Positions 1-11,804 of a stretch of DNA of 64,000 nucleotides are shown here, in pieces. The stretch comes from Rhodoblastus acidophilus (GTDB lineage: Bacteria > Pseudomonadota > Alphaproteobacteria > Rhizobiales > Beijerinckiaceae). The position numbers and the translations under genes are program-made. The stretch is taken from assembly GCF_025961575.1 (NCBI RefSeq), contig NZ_JAOQNX010000017.1, forward strand, positions 45,928 through 109,927. Direction: 5' to 3'. Each line of letters opens with the position of its first letter. Positions within the stretch are counted from its first letter, which is position 1. The notes beneath the pieces are model-generated. The model did no database searches. It was not told the origin of the DNA and saw nothing but the letters and a program-made list of their open reading frames with translations.

Positions 1-899
1 GGCATTACGGCGCCGGAGTCGAGCAGAGGCCAGACTTTTTCACGCAAGGCGGAGGCGATCGCGGCTTTTGCGGCGAGCGGACGCGAGCGCAGGGTGGCGC
101 CGGTGATGGTCAGCCGCTTCAACATCACGCTCATGAAGTCAAAATCCTTGACCTTCGACCCCTGCAGGAAGGCGATCTGCACCAGCCGCCCGTCGGGCGC
201 CAAGGCCTGGACATTGCGCTGCAAATAGGGGCCGCCGACCATGTCGAGGATGACGTTGGCCCCCTTCTTGCCGGTCTTTTCTTTCACCACCGCGACAAAA
301 TCCTCGTCGCGGTAATTGATGGCGACATCCGCGCCAAGCTCCAGGCAGAACGCGCATTTTTCCGCCGAGCCCGCAGTGGCGAAAACCTTGGCGCCGAACT
401 TTTTGGCCAGCTGGATGGCGGTGGAGCCAATGCCGCTGGAGCCGCCATGGACGAGAAAAACCTCGCCGGGCTGAAGTGCGCCGCGGGTAAAAACATTGTC
501 ATAGACGGTGAAAAAGGTTTCAGGGACGCCCGCCGCCTCGACCAGCGACAGCGGCGCCGGCTTTTTCAGGCACAGCGCGGCCTCGGCCACGCAAAATTCC
601 GCATAGCCGCCGGACCCGACCAAAGCGCAGATCTCGTCGCCGATCTTCAGCCCCGCGCCGTCGCCAAGCGCCACCACCCGGCCGGCGATTTCCAGGCCGG
701 GAATCTGCGTCTCGCCGGGCGGCGGCGGATAGAGCCCGGCGCGCTGGATGCAATCCGGACGATTGACCCCCGCCGCGACCACTTCCACCAGCACCTGTCC
801 GGGGCCGGGCGCGGGAACCGGGGCCTCGCGCCCTTTGATGACCTCCGGTCCGCCGGCGCCGTCAAAAAAGATTTCACGCATCTGAGCGGGCAGGGACAT
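1..899 (-). CDS. NAD(P)H:quinone oxidoreductase, PIG3 type (3' end outside window)
   Basis: Zinc-free medium-chain dehydrogenase/reductase that would reduce quinones with NAD(P)H in the cytoplasm. The reading frame runs from ATG at 899 off the left edge without a stop, about 299 codons. It opens with MSLPAQMREIFF, then a GroES-like half with GVNRPDCIQR and a Rossmann half with HGGSSGIGSTAIQLAK, the family's NADPH-binding glycine motif; a later segment reads GADVAINYRDEDF. The ATG at 881 (MREIFF) is an alternative start. It lies 7 bp downstream of the TauE-type permease stop and is probably co-transcribed with it. The family is clear; the exact substrate is not. Confidence 0.9.
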   Translation of the reverse strand, partial: MSLPAQMREIFFDGAGGPEVIKGREAPVPAPGPGQVLVEVVAAGVNRPDCIQRAGLYPPPPGETQIPGLEIAGRVVALGDGAGLKIGDEICALVGSGGYAEFCVAEAALCLKKPAPLSLVEAAGVPETFFTVYDNVFTRGALQPGEVFLVHGGSSGIGSTAIQLAKKFGAKVFATAGSAEKCAFCLELGADVAINYRDEDFVAVVKEKTGKKGANVILDMVGGPYLQRNVQALAPDGRLVQIAFLQGSKVKDFDFMSVMLKRLTITGATLRSRPLAAKAAIASALREKVWPLLDSGAVM

Positions 900-906
900 C
901 ACGACC

Positions 907-1653
907 TCACAGGGTTTGGTAAAAATGCAGGCTGAGCAGCAGCCCGATGCAGATGACGAAAATCTTGACGTAGAGCGGTTTGATGCGCGAGCCCGCATGG
1001 GCGCCGATAAAACCGCCGGCGATCGAGCCGACCGCCATGACAAGCGCCTCCAGCCAATAGATTTTTCCCGAAAACAGGAAGACGACCGTCGCCGTGAGGT
1101 TCATCAGCGTGGCCAGCGCGATCTTCAGGCTGTTCATCAGCACGATGTCGCGCAGGCCGTAGAGGGTCAGCGCCGCCAGCATCAAAATGCCGATGCCGCC
1201 GCCGAAATAGCCGCCATAGATCGCCACGAACACTTGGGCGGTGAGCACGCCGGTCGGGCCAAGCCAATGCTTGTCGGTCTGCTTGGGCATGACCATGCCG
1301 AAGGCGAACACGGCGGTTGCGCCGAGCAGCAGGAACGGCACCAGTTTGGCGAAAACCTGCTCCGACGTCGACAGCAGCAGCACCGCGCCGAACAACCCGC
1401 CGACCAGCGAGATCAGCGCGAGCTTGTGGCCGTCGATGCGGGGATCGTCGAGCGATTTTCGCAGCCCGTCGCGGTAGGCGAAGGTCGTGGCGACCTGGGC
1501 CGGAAACAAAGCGATGGTGCTGGTGGCGTTGGCGGCGATCGGCGACAGGCCGGCGGCGATCAGCGAGGGGAAGGTGAGGAACGACCCGCCGCCCGCGAGC
1601 GCATTGATGAAACCGGCGGCAAGGCCGGCGAGAAAGATCAGCAGCAGAGACAT
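907..1653 (-). CDS. TauE/SafE family sulfite exporter-like permease
   Basis: Polytopic inner-membrane protein of 248 residues, the normal size for TauE/SafE (DUF81) transporters. These move sulfite, sulfoacetate or other small organic anions. The sequence shows about eight hydrophobic segments and the family's N-terminal glycine-rich repeat (FLAGLAAGFINALAGGGSF), echoed near the middle by the segment AIYGGYFGGGIGI. Start is ATG 1653. It sits directly upstream of the quinone oxidoreductase on the same strand with a 7-bp gap, so the two probably form an operon. Substrate cannot be assigned from sequence. Confidence 0.88.
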   Translation of the reverse strand: MSLLLIFLAGLAAGFINALAGGGSFLTFPSLIAAGLSPIAANATSTIALFPAQVATTFAYRDGLRKSLDDPRIDGHKLALISLVGGLFGAVLLLSTSEQVFAKLVPFLLLGATAVFAFGMVMPKQTDKHWLGPTGVLTAQVFVAIYGGYFGGGIGILMLAALTLYGLRDIVLMNSLKIALATLMNLTATVVFLFSGKIYWLEALVMAVGSIAGGFIGAHAGSRIKPLYVKIFVICIGLLLSLHFYQTL

Positions 1654-1780
1654 TTACGCACAGGCTCAGTCAGGCACAGCGCGGCTTGTAGGCCGCGCAA
1701 GCTTGTCCGCGCAAGTGCGGTTTCCGATTTAGGCGACGCGACGAAACAGGGGGGCGCGACAGGGCGCGACGGATCGGCTC

Positions 1781-1818
1781 CTTCTCCCCGTTTACGGGGA
1801 GAAGGCGGGGGATGAGGG
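1781..1818. repeat. short interspersed palindromic repeat
   Basis: A perfect 10-bp inverted repeat (CTTCTCCCCG / CGGGGAGAAG, 1781-1790 and 1795-1804) with a 4-nt loop, followed by GCGGGGGATGAGGGG. The same arrangement recurs at 9054-9115. I read it as one of the dispersed intergenic palindromes common in Rhizobiales genomes. It lies between the convergent ends of neighbouring minus-strand genes and may also act as an RNA hairpin. Confidence 0.6.
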
Positions 1819-1904
1819 GCTGGGGCGTTGGCTTCAATGTCATCGTGACGAAAAAGCTTTCATGGCGCCGAGGCCAGTCGCGTCGCCTTGGAGCGGCCGC
1901 CCCG

Positions 1905-2513
1905 TCACGCCTCCGCCTCGGCCTCCGCGCGCCACGCCAATAATTCCGCGTTCTTTCGGCTGCCCTTGCCGGCGCCGGGTTCAAAACCCATGCGCCGCAG
2001 CAGACGCCAGGAGGCGTAGTTTTCCGGCGGGCATTCGACCACGATGCGGGCGCGCGGAAACGCCCGGTGCGTCCGTTCCAACATGGCTTGCGCCGCCTCG
2101 GCGCCGTAATGGCGGCCGTGATGGGGCGCGCCCAGCCAGAACCCGAGTTCGAGATCGCCGAGATCGCCCCGTTCCGGCTCGCGGACGAGAATGCCGGCGC
2201 AGCCGATCATCTCGCCGGCGCCCCGACCCATTTCTCTGGCGCCGCCGGTTTGGCGCACCCGCAGAGCGGCAAAACAGCCGCCGCCGCTGCGGGGCAGGGC
2301 GATCAGGGCGCGGGCGTCATCCATGGTGAAAGGCTGCGGCAGCGTCGAGGCGCCGTGGGCGACCAGCGGATCGTTGGTCAGAATGACGAGGCCGAACGCG
2401 TCGGCCGGCTGCAAGGGCTCCAGCAGCAGACGCTCGGTCTGGCCGAAACCGTCGGGAAAGAGTTTTTTCCGGACATCCGCGCGAGCGGTTCCGGCATCCT
2501 TGGGCGCGCTCAT
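1905..2513 (-). CDS. GNAT family N-acetyltransferase (RimJ/RimL-like)
   Basis: A 202-residue acetyltransferase of the GNAT_3 (RimJ/RimL) type, which uses acetyl-CoA to modify a protein N-terminus or small amine. Visible features are TERLLLEPLQPADA near the N-terminus, the acetyl-CoA segment around GRHYGAEAAQAML, and NYASWRLLRRMGFEP, the typical last motif. I chose ATG 2513 because a good ribosome site (AGGAGAGGT) precedes it. A longer frame reaching 2702 would overlap the end of hemB. It follows hemB on the same strand by 67 bp. The substrate is unknown. Confidence 0.85.
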   Translation of the reverse strand: MSAPKDAGTARADVRKKLFPDGFGQTERLLLEPLQPADAFGLVILTNDPLVAHGASTLPQPFTMDDARALIALPRSGGGCFAALRVRQTGGAREMGRGAGEMIGCAGILVREPERGDLGDLELGFWLGAPHHGRHYGAEAAQAMLERTHRAFPRARIVVECPPENYASWRLLRRMGFEPGAGKGSRKNAELLAWRAEAEAEA

Positions 2514-2580
2514 ACCTCTCCTCCTCCGAGGGCGGAAAGGCTGGGGCGCGCCCGCGTCGCGTATCGAGCCCCGAGGGTTT

Positions 2581-4326
<1,746 letters not shown>

Positions 4327-4486
4327 ACGGACCCTGGATTCAAAAAGGATTCACTTCAATTCATCCAAACCGCGTTCATTTTCGATTCAGACTGTTGTTT
4401 AAACTCGTTTTCATCCCCGCCCCCTATGTTGCATCCATCAAGGGGCGCCGAACACAAGGCGCGCGACGAACCGAGGGGCCGACACC

Positions 4487-4999
4487 ATGAACAACGCTAT
4501 GAAGACGGACATCTCCGCCCTCCGCGCCGAGCGCGGCGCCGAAGTCCGCCCGGTCTATCTGGAGGCGCTGACGCTGATCGAGCGTCTGCATCGCCGCCTG
4601 CTCGACGTCATCAAGGACGAGTTCGACCGCCGCGGCCGTTCCGACATCAACGCCGTCCAGGCGCTGCTGCTGCACAATATCGGCGATTCCGAACTGACCG
4701 CCGGCGAATTGCGCACCCGCGGCTATTATCTCGGCTCGAACGTCTCCTATAATGTCAAGAAGCTGGTCGAGATGGGCTATCTGCATCACGCCCGCTCGCG
4801 CGTCGACCGCCGCTCGGTGCGCATCAGCCTGACCAAGGAAGGCAAGGACATCCGCGACATCGTCGCCGGCCTCTACGAAAAGCATGTGGTCACGGTCGAG
4901 CAGATCGGCGGCGTCTCGGTCGACGAATTCCGCACCGTCAATAACGCGCTCATTCGCCTGGAGCGTTTCTGGACCGACCAGATCAAGTATCGCCTGTGA
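4487..4999 (+). CDS. ldtR: MarR family transcriptional regulator LdtR
   Basis: A 170-residue winged-helix MarR regulator. The recognition-helix region reads TAGELRTRGYYLGSNVSYNVKKL, followed by the wing HHARSRVDRRSVRISLT. It resembles LdtR of Liberibacter and Sinorhizobium, where it controls an L,D-transpeptidase gene and osmotic tolerance. The next gene here is exactly such a transpeptidase (230 bp downstream), which supports the name. A clear terminator at 5048-5072 separates the two, so they are probably separate transcription units. Confidence 0.88.
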   Translation: MNNAMKTDISALRAERGAEVRPVYLEALTLIERLHRRLLDVIKDEFDRRGRSDINAVQALLLHNIGDSELTAGELRTRGYYLGSNVSYNVKKLVEMGYLHHARSRVDRRSVRISLTKEGKDIRDIVAGLYEKHVVTVEQIGGVSVDEFRTVNNALIRLERFWTDQIKYRL

Positions 5000-5047
5000 T
5001 GCGCGAAAGCCGCGCCTGCGGGTTCCGTCACGAAAATCCCTGACTGC

Positions 5048-5072
5048 GCCGGGCGTCACAGCCCGGCTTTTT
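5048..5072 (+). terminator. rho-independent terminator after ldtR
   Basis: GCCGGGC and GCCCGGC form a 7-bp GC stem around a 6-nt loop, followed directly by TTTTT. It ends the ldtR transcript. Confidence 0.85.
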
Positions 5073-5229
5073 CGTTGCTTGAGCCCGGCTTTTTTCGCCG
5101 CCTTCCCCCGCGTCGCCTTAAAATCGCCGCGCTATTTGCGCTCTGTTAACGGCAATCGAAGACTGTTTTCGCAAATTCAGCAGCGGCGGCCAACCGTTCC
5201 GGGGGGCGCCCGCCCAAGGAGTTCAGAAC

Positions 5230-6537
5230 TTGTTCGCGATTCCAAACCTTTCCGCATGCTTTGGGAGCAAGCTTGGCCGTGCGGGAGCGCTTATGTCCGT
5301 CCTGCTCGCGGGCCCGGCCGTCGCCATGGACTCCGGCCAGGCCGAATGGGCGCAGACCTATGATTCGGTTGCGCGCCTGAGCGTCACGCGCTCCACCACC
5401 CCGCTTCTGTCGCCGCGCACTTTGTCCGCCACCGAACAGGCCATCGAGCAATATCGCCGCATCGTCGCCAATGGCGGCTGGGGCCGGGTGCCCGGCGCCG
5501 CCGGCAGCCTGAAGCTCGGCGCGAGCGGACCGGCGGTCGCGGCGCTGCGCAAGCGCCTGATCGTCACCGGCGACCTCGACCCCGCGGCCACCACCTCGGG
5601 CGTCTATGATTCCTATGTCGAGGCGGCGGTGCGCCGCTTCCAGGCGCGCCACGGCCTGATCGAAACCGGCGTGGTCAACCAGTCGACGCTCGACGCCATG
5701 AACGTCCCGGCCGACTACCGCCTGAAGCAGCTCGAAACCAATATCGTCCGCCTGCGCAGCTTTTCCGCGAATCTGGGCGACCGCTTCGTCACCGCCAACA
5801 TTCCCGCCGCTCTGGTGGAAACGGTCGAAAACGACACTGTGGCGACGCGCCATATCGCCGGGGTGGGAAAAATCGACCGCCAGTCGCCGGTCATGCAGAC
5901 CCGCGCGCTCGACGTCGACTTCAATCCCTATTGGACGGTGCCCGCCTCGATCATCCGCAAGGATCTGATTCCGAAGATGCAGCAGGACCCCAATTACCTG
6001 CGCGACAACCACATCCACATCTTCGACAAGAACAACCAGGAAGTTCAGCCGGAGCAGATCAACTGGCATTCGCTGGAGGCGACCAATTACCGCTTCCGCG
6101 AGGACCCGAGCACGGAAAACTCGCTCGGCGTGGTGCGCATCAACATCAACAATCCCTATGGCGTCTACATGCACGACACCCCGGCCAAGGGCGTGTTCGG
6201 CGACGATTTCCGCTTCGTCTCCTCGGGCTGCATGCGCTTGCAGAACGTCCGCGACTATGTCGCGTGGCTTTTGAAGAACCAGCCGGGCTGGGACCGCGAC
6301 CGCATCGACGCCACCATCGCCTCGGGCGAGCGCCTGGATGTGAAGATCGAGCCGCCGGTCAATGTCTACTGGGTCTACATCACCGCCTGGGGCACGCCGG
6401 AAGGCGTGGTGCAGTTCCGCGAGGACATTTATCAGCGCGACGGCTTTTCGCCGACGGCGGCCCGCGCCGCGCCGGCCCCGACCTCGGCGGTCCGGGCGCA
6501 GGCCGAACGCTTCGACGCCGCGCCCGACGACCAATAG
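5230..6537 (+). CDS. ldtP: L,D-transpeptidase with peptidoglycan-binding domain (LdtP-like)
   Basis: A 435-residue exported enzyme that would form 3-3 peptidoglycan cross-links or anchor proteins to the wall. A signal peptide is followed by a PG_binding_1 domain (about 95-165, with LKLGASGPAVAALRKRL and AVRRFQARHGL) and a YkuD domain (about 190-380). The catalytic region reads YMHDTPAKG and then SSGCMRL with the nucleophilic cysteine near residue 333. The start is a TTG at 5230, supported by AAGGAG nine bases upstream; ATG 5293 would give a shorter leader. It is the likely target of LdtR. Confidence 0.9.
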   Translation: MFAIPNLSACFGSKLGRAGALMSVLLAGPAVAMDSGQAEWAQTYDSVARLSVTRSTTPLLSPRTLSATEQAIEQYRRIVANGGWGRVPGAAGSLKLGASGPAVAALRKRLIVTGDLDPAATTSGVYDSYVEAAVRRFQARHGLIETGVVNQSTLDAMNVPADYRLKQLETNIVRLRSFSANLGDRFVTANIPAALVETVENDTVATRHIAGVGKIDRQSPVMQTRALDVDFNPYWTVPASIIRKDLIPKMQQDPNYLRDNHIHIFDKNNQEVQPEQINWHSLEATNYRFREDPSTENSLGVVRININNPYGVYMHDTPAKGVFGDDFRFVSSGCMRLQNVRDYVAWLLKNQPGWDRDRIDATIASGERLDVKIEPPVNVYWVYITAWGTPEGVVQFREDIYQRDGFSPTAARAAPAPTSAVRAQAERFDAAPDDQ

Positions 6538-6559
6538 GGCGATTTCTGCTCGCATGATG

Positions 6560-6597
6560 CGGCTCCGGACCTCGCGGTCCGGGGCCGTTTTGTTTTT
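6560..6597 (+). terminator. rho-independent terminator after ldtP
   Basis: A 12-bp stem (CGGCTCCGGACC with GGTCCGGGGCCG, one G-T pair) around TCGC, followed by TTTTGTTTTT. Confidence 0.85.
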
Positions 6598-6777
6598 CAG
6601 GCCAGCGCCTGGTTCCGAACAGTCTGATCTATCGCCAAAAAAAGCGAAACAGCGTGGCGACGGCGCCGTGGCTGCGCCAAAGTCCTCCCTAAAAACAATT
6701 GCGCAAAATGACGCAAGGCGATAAGCGATTGATTCAAATCAAGTCTTGAGACTTCTTGCATCAAAAGTGGAGTGTTC

Positions 6778-7524
6778 ATGTCGCATGCGCCGGGAATGAG
6801 CGGGGCAAGCCTCGGCATCGGGGAAATCGAAGCGGGTGACCTCGACGGCTTGAGAACTTTGTCCGCGCATGTCGCGGTGGTCGACGGGGCGGGAACCGTC
6901 AAGCTGGTCAATCCCGCCTGGGAAGCCTTCGCCAGGGACAATGGCGGCCGGGCCGGCGCCTATATCGGCGAAAACTATCTCGACGTCTGCAGAAAGTGGG
7001 CGGAACAAGACGCCGACGGCGAAGCCGCGCTGGAGGGCGTCCGCGCCGTTCTCAACGGCGACAGGTCGGAATTTGCGCTGGACTATCCGTGCCACAGCCC
7101 CTCGGAGCGACGCTGGTTCCGCATGGAGATCACCCCGTTCGATCCTCGGCAAGGCTCCGGCTTCATCGTCTCTCACATTGATATCACCCAGGTCACGCTG
7201 CAGCGCCTGGCGCTGCGAAAGATTGCGGAGCGCGTGCGCTCGTCGCTGGCCAGCCTCGGCTTCAATGTGACCGAACCGCGCGCGCCCGAACCCGCGCCGA
7301 CGAAAGCGGCGGCGCAATCCGACGAGAGGGCGGCGCTGCTCGGCGAGGCGGTGGCGGAGGCGCATTATCTCGCCGCGAAGCTTTCGATGCTGGCCCGGCG
7401 CGCCGACTTCCGCGCCAAGGAGGAGACGCGATTCGCCGCGCTCATGCTCAACCAATGGGCGACGGTGACCGGCACGGAGATGTTCGAGGGAAAGATTTTC
7501 TTCGAGGATGAGAGCGGCGCATGA
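6778..7524 (+). CDS. PAS domain protein of unknown output
   Basis: A 248-residue protein with an N-terminal PAS fold: residues about 28-65 read HVAVVDGAGTVKLVNPAWEAF, and RWFRMEITPF...GSGFIVSHIDITQ at about 110-140 is the typical PAS/PAC end. The C-terminal part is helical and has no histidine kinase, GGDEF or HTH motif that I can recognise. It may be a sensor adaptor acting through a partner. ATG 6778 follows GGAG by five bases; a GTG two codons upstream is less likely. It stands alone between two transcription units. Confidence 0.7.
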   Translation: MSHAPGMSGASLGIGEIEAGDLDGLRTLSAHVAVVDGAGTVKLVNPAWEAFARDNGGRAGAYIGENYLDVCRKWAEQDADGEAALEGVRAVLNGDRSEFALDYPCHSPSERRWFRMEITPFDPRQGSGFIVSHIDITQVTLQRLALRKIAERVRSSLASLGFNVTEPRAPEPAPTKAAAQSDERAALLGEAVAEAHYLAAKLSMLARRADFRAKEETRFAALMLNQWATVTGTEMFEGKIFFEDESGA

Positions 7525-7689
7525 CGCCACGGGCGCCGCATTCTTATGCAGTCTGCCCAGCGGACTAGAATTTAATCACCAAAATCAAGCCTTCAGCGGC
7601 GTCATGCCGCCTGCATGCCTGACATAGGTCAAGGACGGGTCAAACCGCTTGCTCTTGACTGCCGGCCTGAGGAAACCACGGGGTACGTC

Positions 7690-9054
7690 ATGTCCGCGCA
7701 AGTGAAATATACGCTCGAGGAAAGCCAGATTCCGAAGTTCTGGTACAATATCGCCGCCGACCTGCCGACCCCGCCGGCGGTGCTGCACCCCGGCACCAAG
7801 CAGCCGGTCGGCCCCGCCGACCTCGAGCCGCTGTTTCCGATGGAGCTGATTCTCCAGGAAGTCTCGACCGAGCGCGAAATCGAAATCCCCGAACCCGTCC
7901 GTGACATTCTTCGTCTGTGGCGTCCGTCGCCGCTGATCCGCGCCCGCCGGCTCGAGCAGAAGCTGGGAACGCCGGCAAAAATCTATTTCAAATATGAGGG
8001 CGTCTCGCCCGCCGGCTCCCACAAGCCCAACAGCGCCGTGCCGCAGGCCTGGTTCAACAAGCAGGCGGGCATCAAAAAGCTGACGACCGAGACCGGCGCG
8101 GGTCAATGGGGCTCCTCGCTCGCCTTCGCCGGTTCGCTGTTCGACATCGACGTCACCGTCTATCAGGTGCGCTGCTCCTACGACCAAAAACCGTATCGTC
8201 GCGCGCTGATGGAGACCTATGGCGCGAAATGCATTTCTTCACCCTCGATGGAGACCGAATCGGGCCGCGCCGCGCTCGCGGAAAACCCGGACACCCCCGG
8301 CTCGCTCGGCATCGCCATTTCGGAAGCCGTGGAAGTCGCGGTCAAGAATCCCGACGTGAAATATGCCTTGGGTTCGGTGCTGAACCACGTGCTGCTGCAC
8401 CAGACCGTCATCGGCCAGGAGGCGATCAAGCAATTTGAACTGGCGGGCGACGATCCCGACGTGGTGATCGCCTGCGCCGGCGGCGGCTCGAATTTCGCCG
8501 GCCTCGCCTTCCCGTTCCTCGGTCTGCAGCTGCGCGGCGGCCGCCAGCGCCGCATCATCGCGGTCGAGCCGGCGGCCTGCCCGTCGCTGACCCGCGGCAA
8601 ATACGCCTATGATTACGGCGACACCGCGCATCTCACCCCGCTGGTCAAGATGCACACGCTGGGCTCGACCTTCATTCCCCCGGGCTTCCATGCCGGCGGT
8701 CTGCGCTATCACGGCATGGCCGCGCAAGTGTCGCAGGCTTACGAACTCGGCCTGATCGAGGCGCGGGCCATCGAGCAGACCGCCTGCTTCGAAGCCGGCG
8801 TGCTGTTTGCTCGTGCGGAAGGCATTGTTCCCGCGCCGGAATCCACCCATGCGGTGCGCTGCGCCATCGAAGAGGCGCTGCGCTGCAAGGCGGAAGGCAA
8901 GGCGGAAACTATCGTCTTCGGCCTCTCGGGCCACGGCCATTTCGACATGGGCGCCTACATCAACTATTTCGCCGGCAATCTCGTCGACGTTCATTACGAC
9001 GAGGGCGAACTCGCCATGGCGCTCTCCGGCCTGCCCCTAGTGGCCGCGCAGTAA
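7690..9054 (+). CDS. TrpB-like PLP-dependent enzyme (TrpB2 type)
   Basis: A 454-residue homologue of tryptophan synthase beta of the TrpB2 class, which makes tryptophan from serine and indole, often without a TrpA partner. The PLP lysine lies in [13 protein letters not shown] (about residue 111), the glycine-rich phosphate cup in [11 protein letters not shown], and the C-terminal segment reads [13 protein letters not shown] chose ATG 7690 ([11 protein letters not shown]), where similarity begins; an upstream extension to 7615 looks non-homologous. No trpA or other trp gene is nearby, so it is probably a stand-alone salvage enzyme. Confidence 0.92.
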   Translation: MSAQVKYTLEESQIPKFWYNIAADLPTPPAVLHPGTKQPVGPADLEPLFPMELILQEVSTEREIEIPEPVRDILRLWRPSPLIRARRLEQKLGTPAKIYFKYEGVSPAGSHKPNSAVPQAWFNKQAGIKKLTTETGAGQWGSSLAFAGSLFDIDVTVYQVRCSYDQKPYRRALMETYGAKCISSPSMETESGRAALAENPDTPGSLGIAISEAVEVAVKNPDVKYALGSVLNHVLLHQTVIGQEAIKQFELAGDDPDVVIACAGGGSNFAGLAFPFLGLQLRGGRQRRIIAVEPAACPSLTRGKYAYDYGDTAHLTPLVKMHTLGSTFIPPGFHAGGLRYHGMAAQVSQAYELGLIEARAIEQTACFEAGVLFARAEGIVPAPESTHAVRCAIEEALRCKAEGKAETIVFGLSGHGHFDMGAYINYFAGNLVDVHYDEGELAMALSGLPLVAAQ

Positions 9055-9115
9055 CCCCTTCTCCCCTTGCGGGAGAAGGTGGATCGCGCTGAAGGCGCGA
9101 GACGGATGAGGGGTT
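9054..9115. repeat. dispersed intergenic palindromic element
   Basis: AACCCC...GGGGTT flanks an inner CTTCTCCC/GGGAGAAG hairpin and a GCGC-TGAAG-GCGC hairpin. It shares the CTTCTCCC core and the GGATGAGGGG tail with the element at 1781-1818. It overlaps the stop codon of the TrpB2 gene. Confidence 0.6.
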
Positions 9116-9117
9116 CC

Positions 9118-9148
9118 GGCCGGCGCTTGAATTTTTCAAGCGCCGGCC
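9118..9148. terminator. long perfect hairpin between TrpB2 and the PsiF-like gene
   Basis: A perfect 13-bp inverted repeat (GGCCGGCGCTTGA / TCAAGCGCCGGCC) around ATTTT. No U-tract follows, so it may be a transcript-end stabiliser or attenuator rather than a classic terminator. Confidence 0.5.
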
Positions 9149-9183
9149 CTTATCATTTGGAAATTTTTTCGGGGAGGCCGCCA

Positions 9184-9447
9184 ATGAAGAAGATCATGGT
9201 CGCGACGACGGTTTTGCTGCTCGCAATGGGCGGCGCCTTATCCACAATGGGTGGCGCCTTTGCGCAGGAGGCGTGCGAAGCCAAGGCCGTGAGCAAGGAC
9301 GGCAAGCCGCTGGCCGGCGCCGCCAAGACGTCGTTCCTGAAAAAGTGCAAGACCGACGCCTGCGAGGAAAAAGCGGTCGGCAGCGACGGCCGGAAATTGT
9401 CGGGCGCCGCCAAAACCAGCTTCATGAAGAAGTGTCAGGCCAGCTGA
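9184..9447 (+). CDS. PsiF-repeat-like secreted small protein
   Basis: An 87-residue exported protein. A signal peptide (MKKIMVATTVLLLAMGG..., cleavage after AFA) is followed by two tandem repeats of the form CEAKAV-x-DGKPLAGAAKTSF-xKKC. Each repeat has two cysteines that could form a disulfide loop. This resembles the PsiF repeat of phosphate-starvation-inducible proteins; function is unknown. ATG 9184 follows GGGGAGG. The last 24 bases are duplicated in tandem immediately downstream, so a second copy of the last codons and stop lies outside the frame. Confidence 0.75.
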   Translation: MKKIMVATTVLLLAMGGALSTMGGAFAQEACEAKAVSKDGKPLAGAAKTSFLKKCKTDACEEKAVGSDGRKLSGAAKTSFMKKCQAS

Positions 9448-9471
9448 ATGAAGAAGTGTCAGGCCAGCTGA
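9424..9471 (+). repeat. 24-bp perfect tandem duplication spanning the stop codon
   Basis: Bases 9424-9447 and 9448-9471 are identical (each starts ATGAAGAAGTG and ends CCAGCTGA). The second copy duplicates the last seven codons and stop of the PsiF-like gene. Confidence 0.95.
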
Positions 9472-9477
9472 TCTTTT

Positions 9478-9864
9478 TCAGGGCCTGACGTCGAAACGCA
9501 GCGAAAATTCTTTGACAGGCGCCGGCTCCCAGTCGCGCGCCAGCTTCAGGCTGACCACGGCCGCGCCTTCGGCCTGGGCGCGATAGCGAAAAATCGCCGC
9601 GCCCGGCGCGCCAGGCATGGCGGCGGCGGAATAATCCGAACTCTTGCCCAACGCCTGGAGCGCCGGCGCGCCATTGGACTGTTCCGTCCAGACATAGCCG
9701 GTCGAGGCGGTCTCGCTCAGCCGCAGCTCCACCTGATCGCCGACGCGCAGCTGAAAATTTTTTCCCGCATCGGCCTCGGTCAGGTTTAAAGCCGCCGCGT
9801 GGGCGGGCGCGACCAGCGCGAGCGTCAGCGTCACGGCGGCGAGGGCTTGGACAACACTGGGCAT
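9478..9864 (-). CDS. chagasin-type (I42) protease inhibitor
   Basis: A 128-residue exported protein with a signal peptide (cleavage after AHA) and the inhibitor_I42 fold, which blocks papain-like cysteine peptidases. The three binding loops can be traced: STGYVW (usually NPTTGYxW), a middle loop around GAPGAAIFRYRA, and LARDWEP near the end (usually RPW). ATG 9864 (MPSVVQALAA) begins the signal peptide; an extension to 9921 is arginine-rich and unlikely. It is convergent with the PsiF-like gene and divergent from glyA. Confidence 0.8.
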   Translation of the reverse strand: MPSVVQALAAVTLTLALVAPAHAAALNLTEADAGKNFQLRVGDQVELRLSETASTGYVWTEQSNGAPALQALGKSSDYSAAAMPGAPGAAIFRYRAQAEGAAVVSLKLARDWEPAPVKEFSLRFDVRP

Positions 9865-10005
9865 GGCGGACCCCTTTGAACGGCGCCGCTTCACAATGCA
9901 TGACCTCGCGGCCAAGTCCAACGCCTTTGCGCCCGCGCGTTTCGCGTGCTATTGGCCCGCTCAATCCCCCCGGCCTTGCCCGCCTGCCGCCCGAAAGGAG
10001 CCTCC

Positions 10006-11283
<1,278 letters not shown>

Positions 11284-11296
11284 CAAAAAATTAAGC

Positions 11297-11336
11297 GGGG
11301 ACAGGATCGCATTGCGCGCAATGCGTTCCTGTTCCC
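11297..11336 (+). terminator. hairpin downstream of glyA
   Basis: GGGACAGGA and CGCATTGCG pair with CGCAATGCG and TCCTGTTCCC, giving a near-perfect 18-bp stem 13 bases after the glyA stop. The U-tract is weak (TGCTTCTTCC), so I call it a probable terminator or 3' stabiliser. Confidence 0.6.
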
Positions 11337-11357
11337 TGCTTCTTCCCGGAGCGCGCC

Positions 11358-11795
11358 ATGTCCACAGAGTCGCAATTGCGCGAAAAGCTCCGCAAGATCG
11401 AGGCGCTGTTCGCCGGCGCGGGGACGCCGGGAGAACGGCTCGCCGCGGAAGCCGCGCTTGAGCGGGTCAGGGCGCGCCTGGCCGAGTTTGGCCGACAGGA
11501 TCCGCCGATCGAGATGCAATTCTCGATTCCCGACCAATGGTCGCGCCATCTGTTCGTCGCCCTGGCGCGGCGCTACGGGCTCAAACCCTACCGGCTGAAG
11601 CGACAGCGGCGCACGACGCTGATGATCCGGGTCCCCAAGAATTTCGTCAATCAGGTGTTGTGGCCGGAGTTCAACGAACTCAACCGGGCGCTGCAGAGCT
11701 ATCTGCACGAGGTGACCTTGCGCGTCATCCGCGACGAAATCCATGCCGACGCCAGCGAGGCGCAAGAGGTCGCCGACGCCCTGCCGGCGAGTTGA
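11358..11795 (+). CDS. conserved hypothetical protein
   Basis: A 145-residue protein. The first 45 residues are charged and helical (LREKLRKIEALFAGAGTPGERLAAEAALERVRARL), which recalls the N-terminus of DUF2786 proteins. The central part (LFVALARRYGLKPYRLKRQRRTTLMIRVPK) is basic, with alternating hydrophobic residues, and might bind nucleic acid. No enzyme motif is visible. ATG 11358 lies 74 bp after glyA. It is convergent with the sirtuin gene (9-bp gap). Confidence 0.65.
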   Translation: MSTESQLREKLRKIEALFAGAGTPGERLAAEAALERVRARLAEFGRQDPPIEMQFSIPDQWSRHLFVALARRYGLKPYRLKRQRRTTLMIRVPKNFVNQVLWPEFNELNRALQSYLHEVTLRVIRDEIHADASEAQEVADALPAS

Positions 11796-11804
11796 CGGTA
11801 GCCA

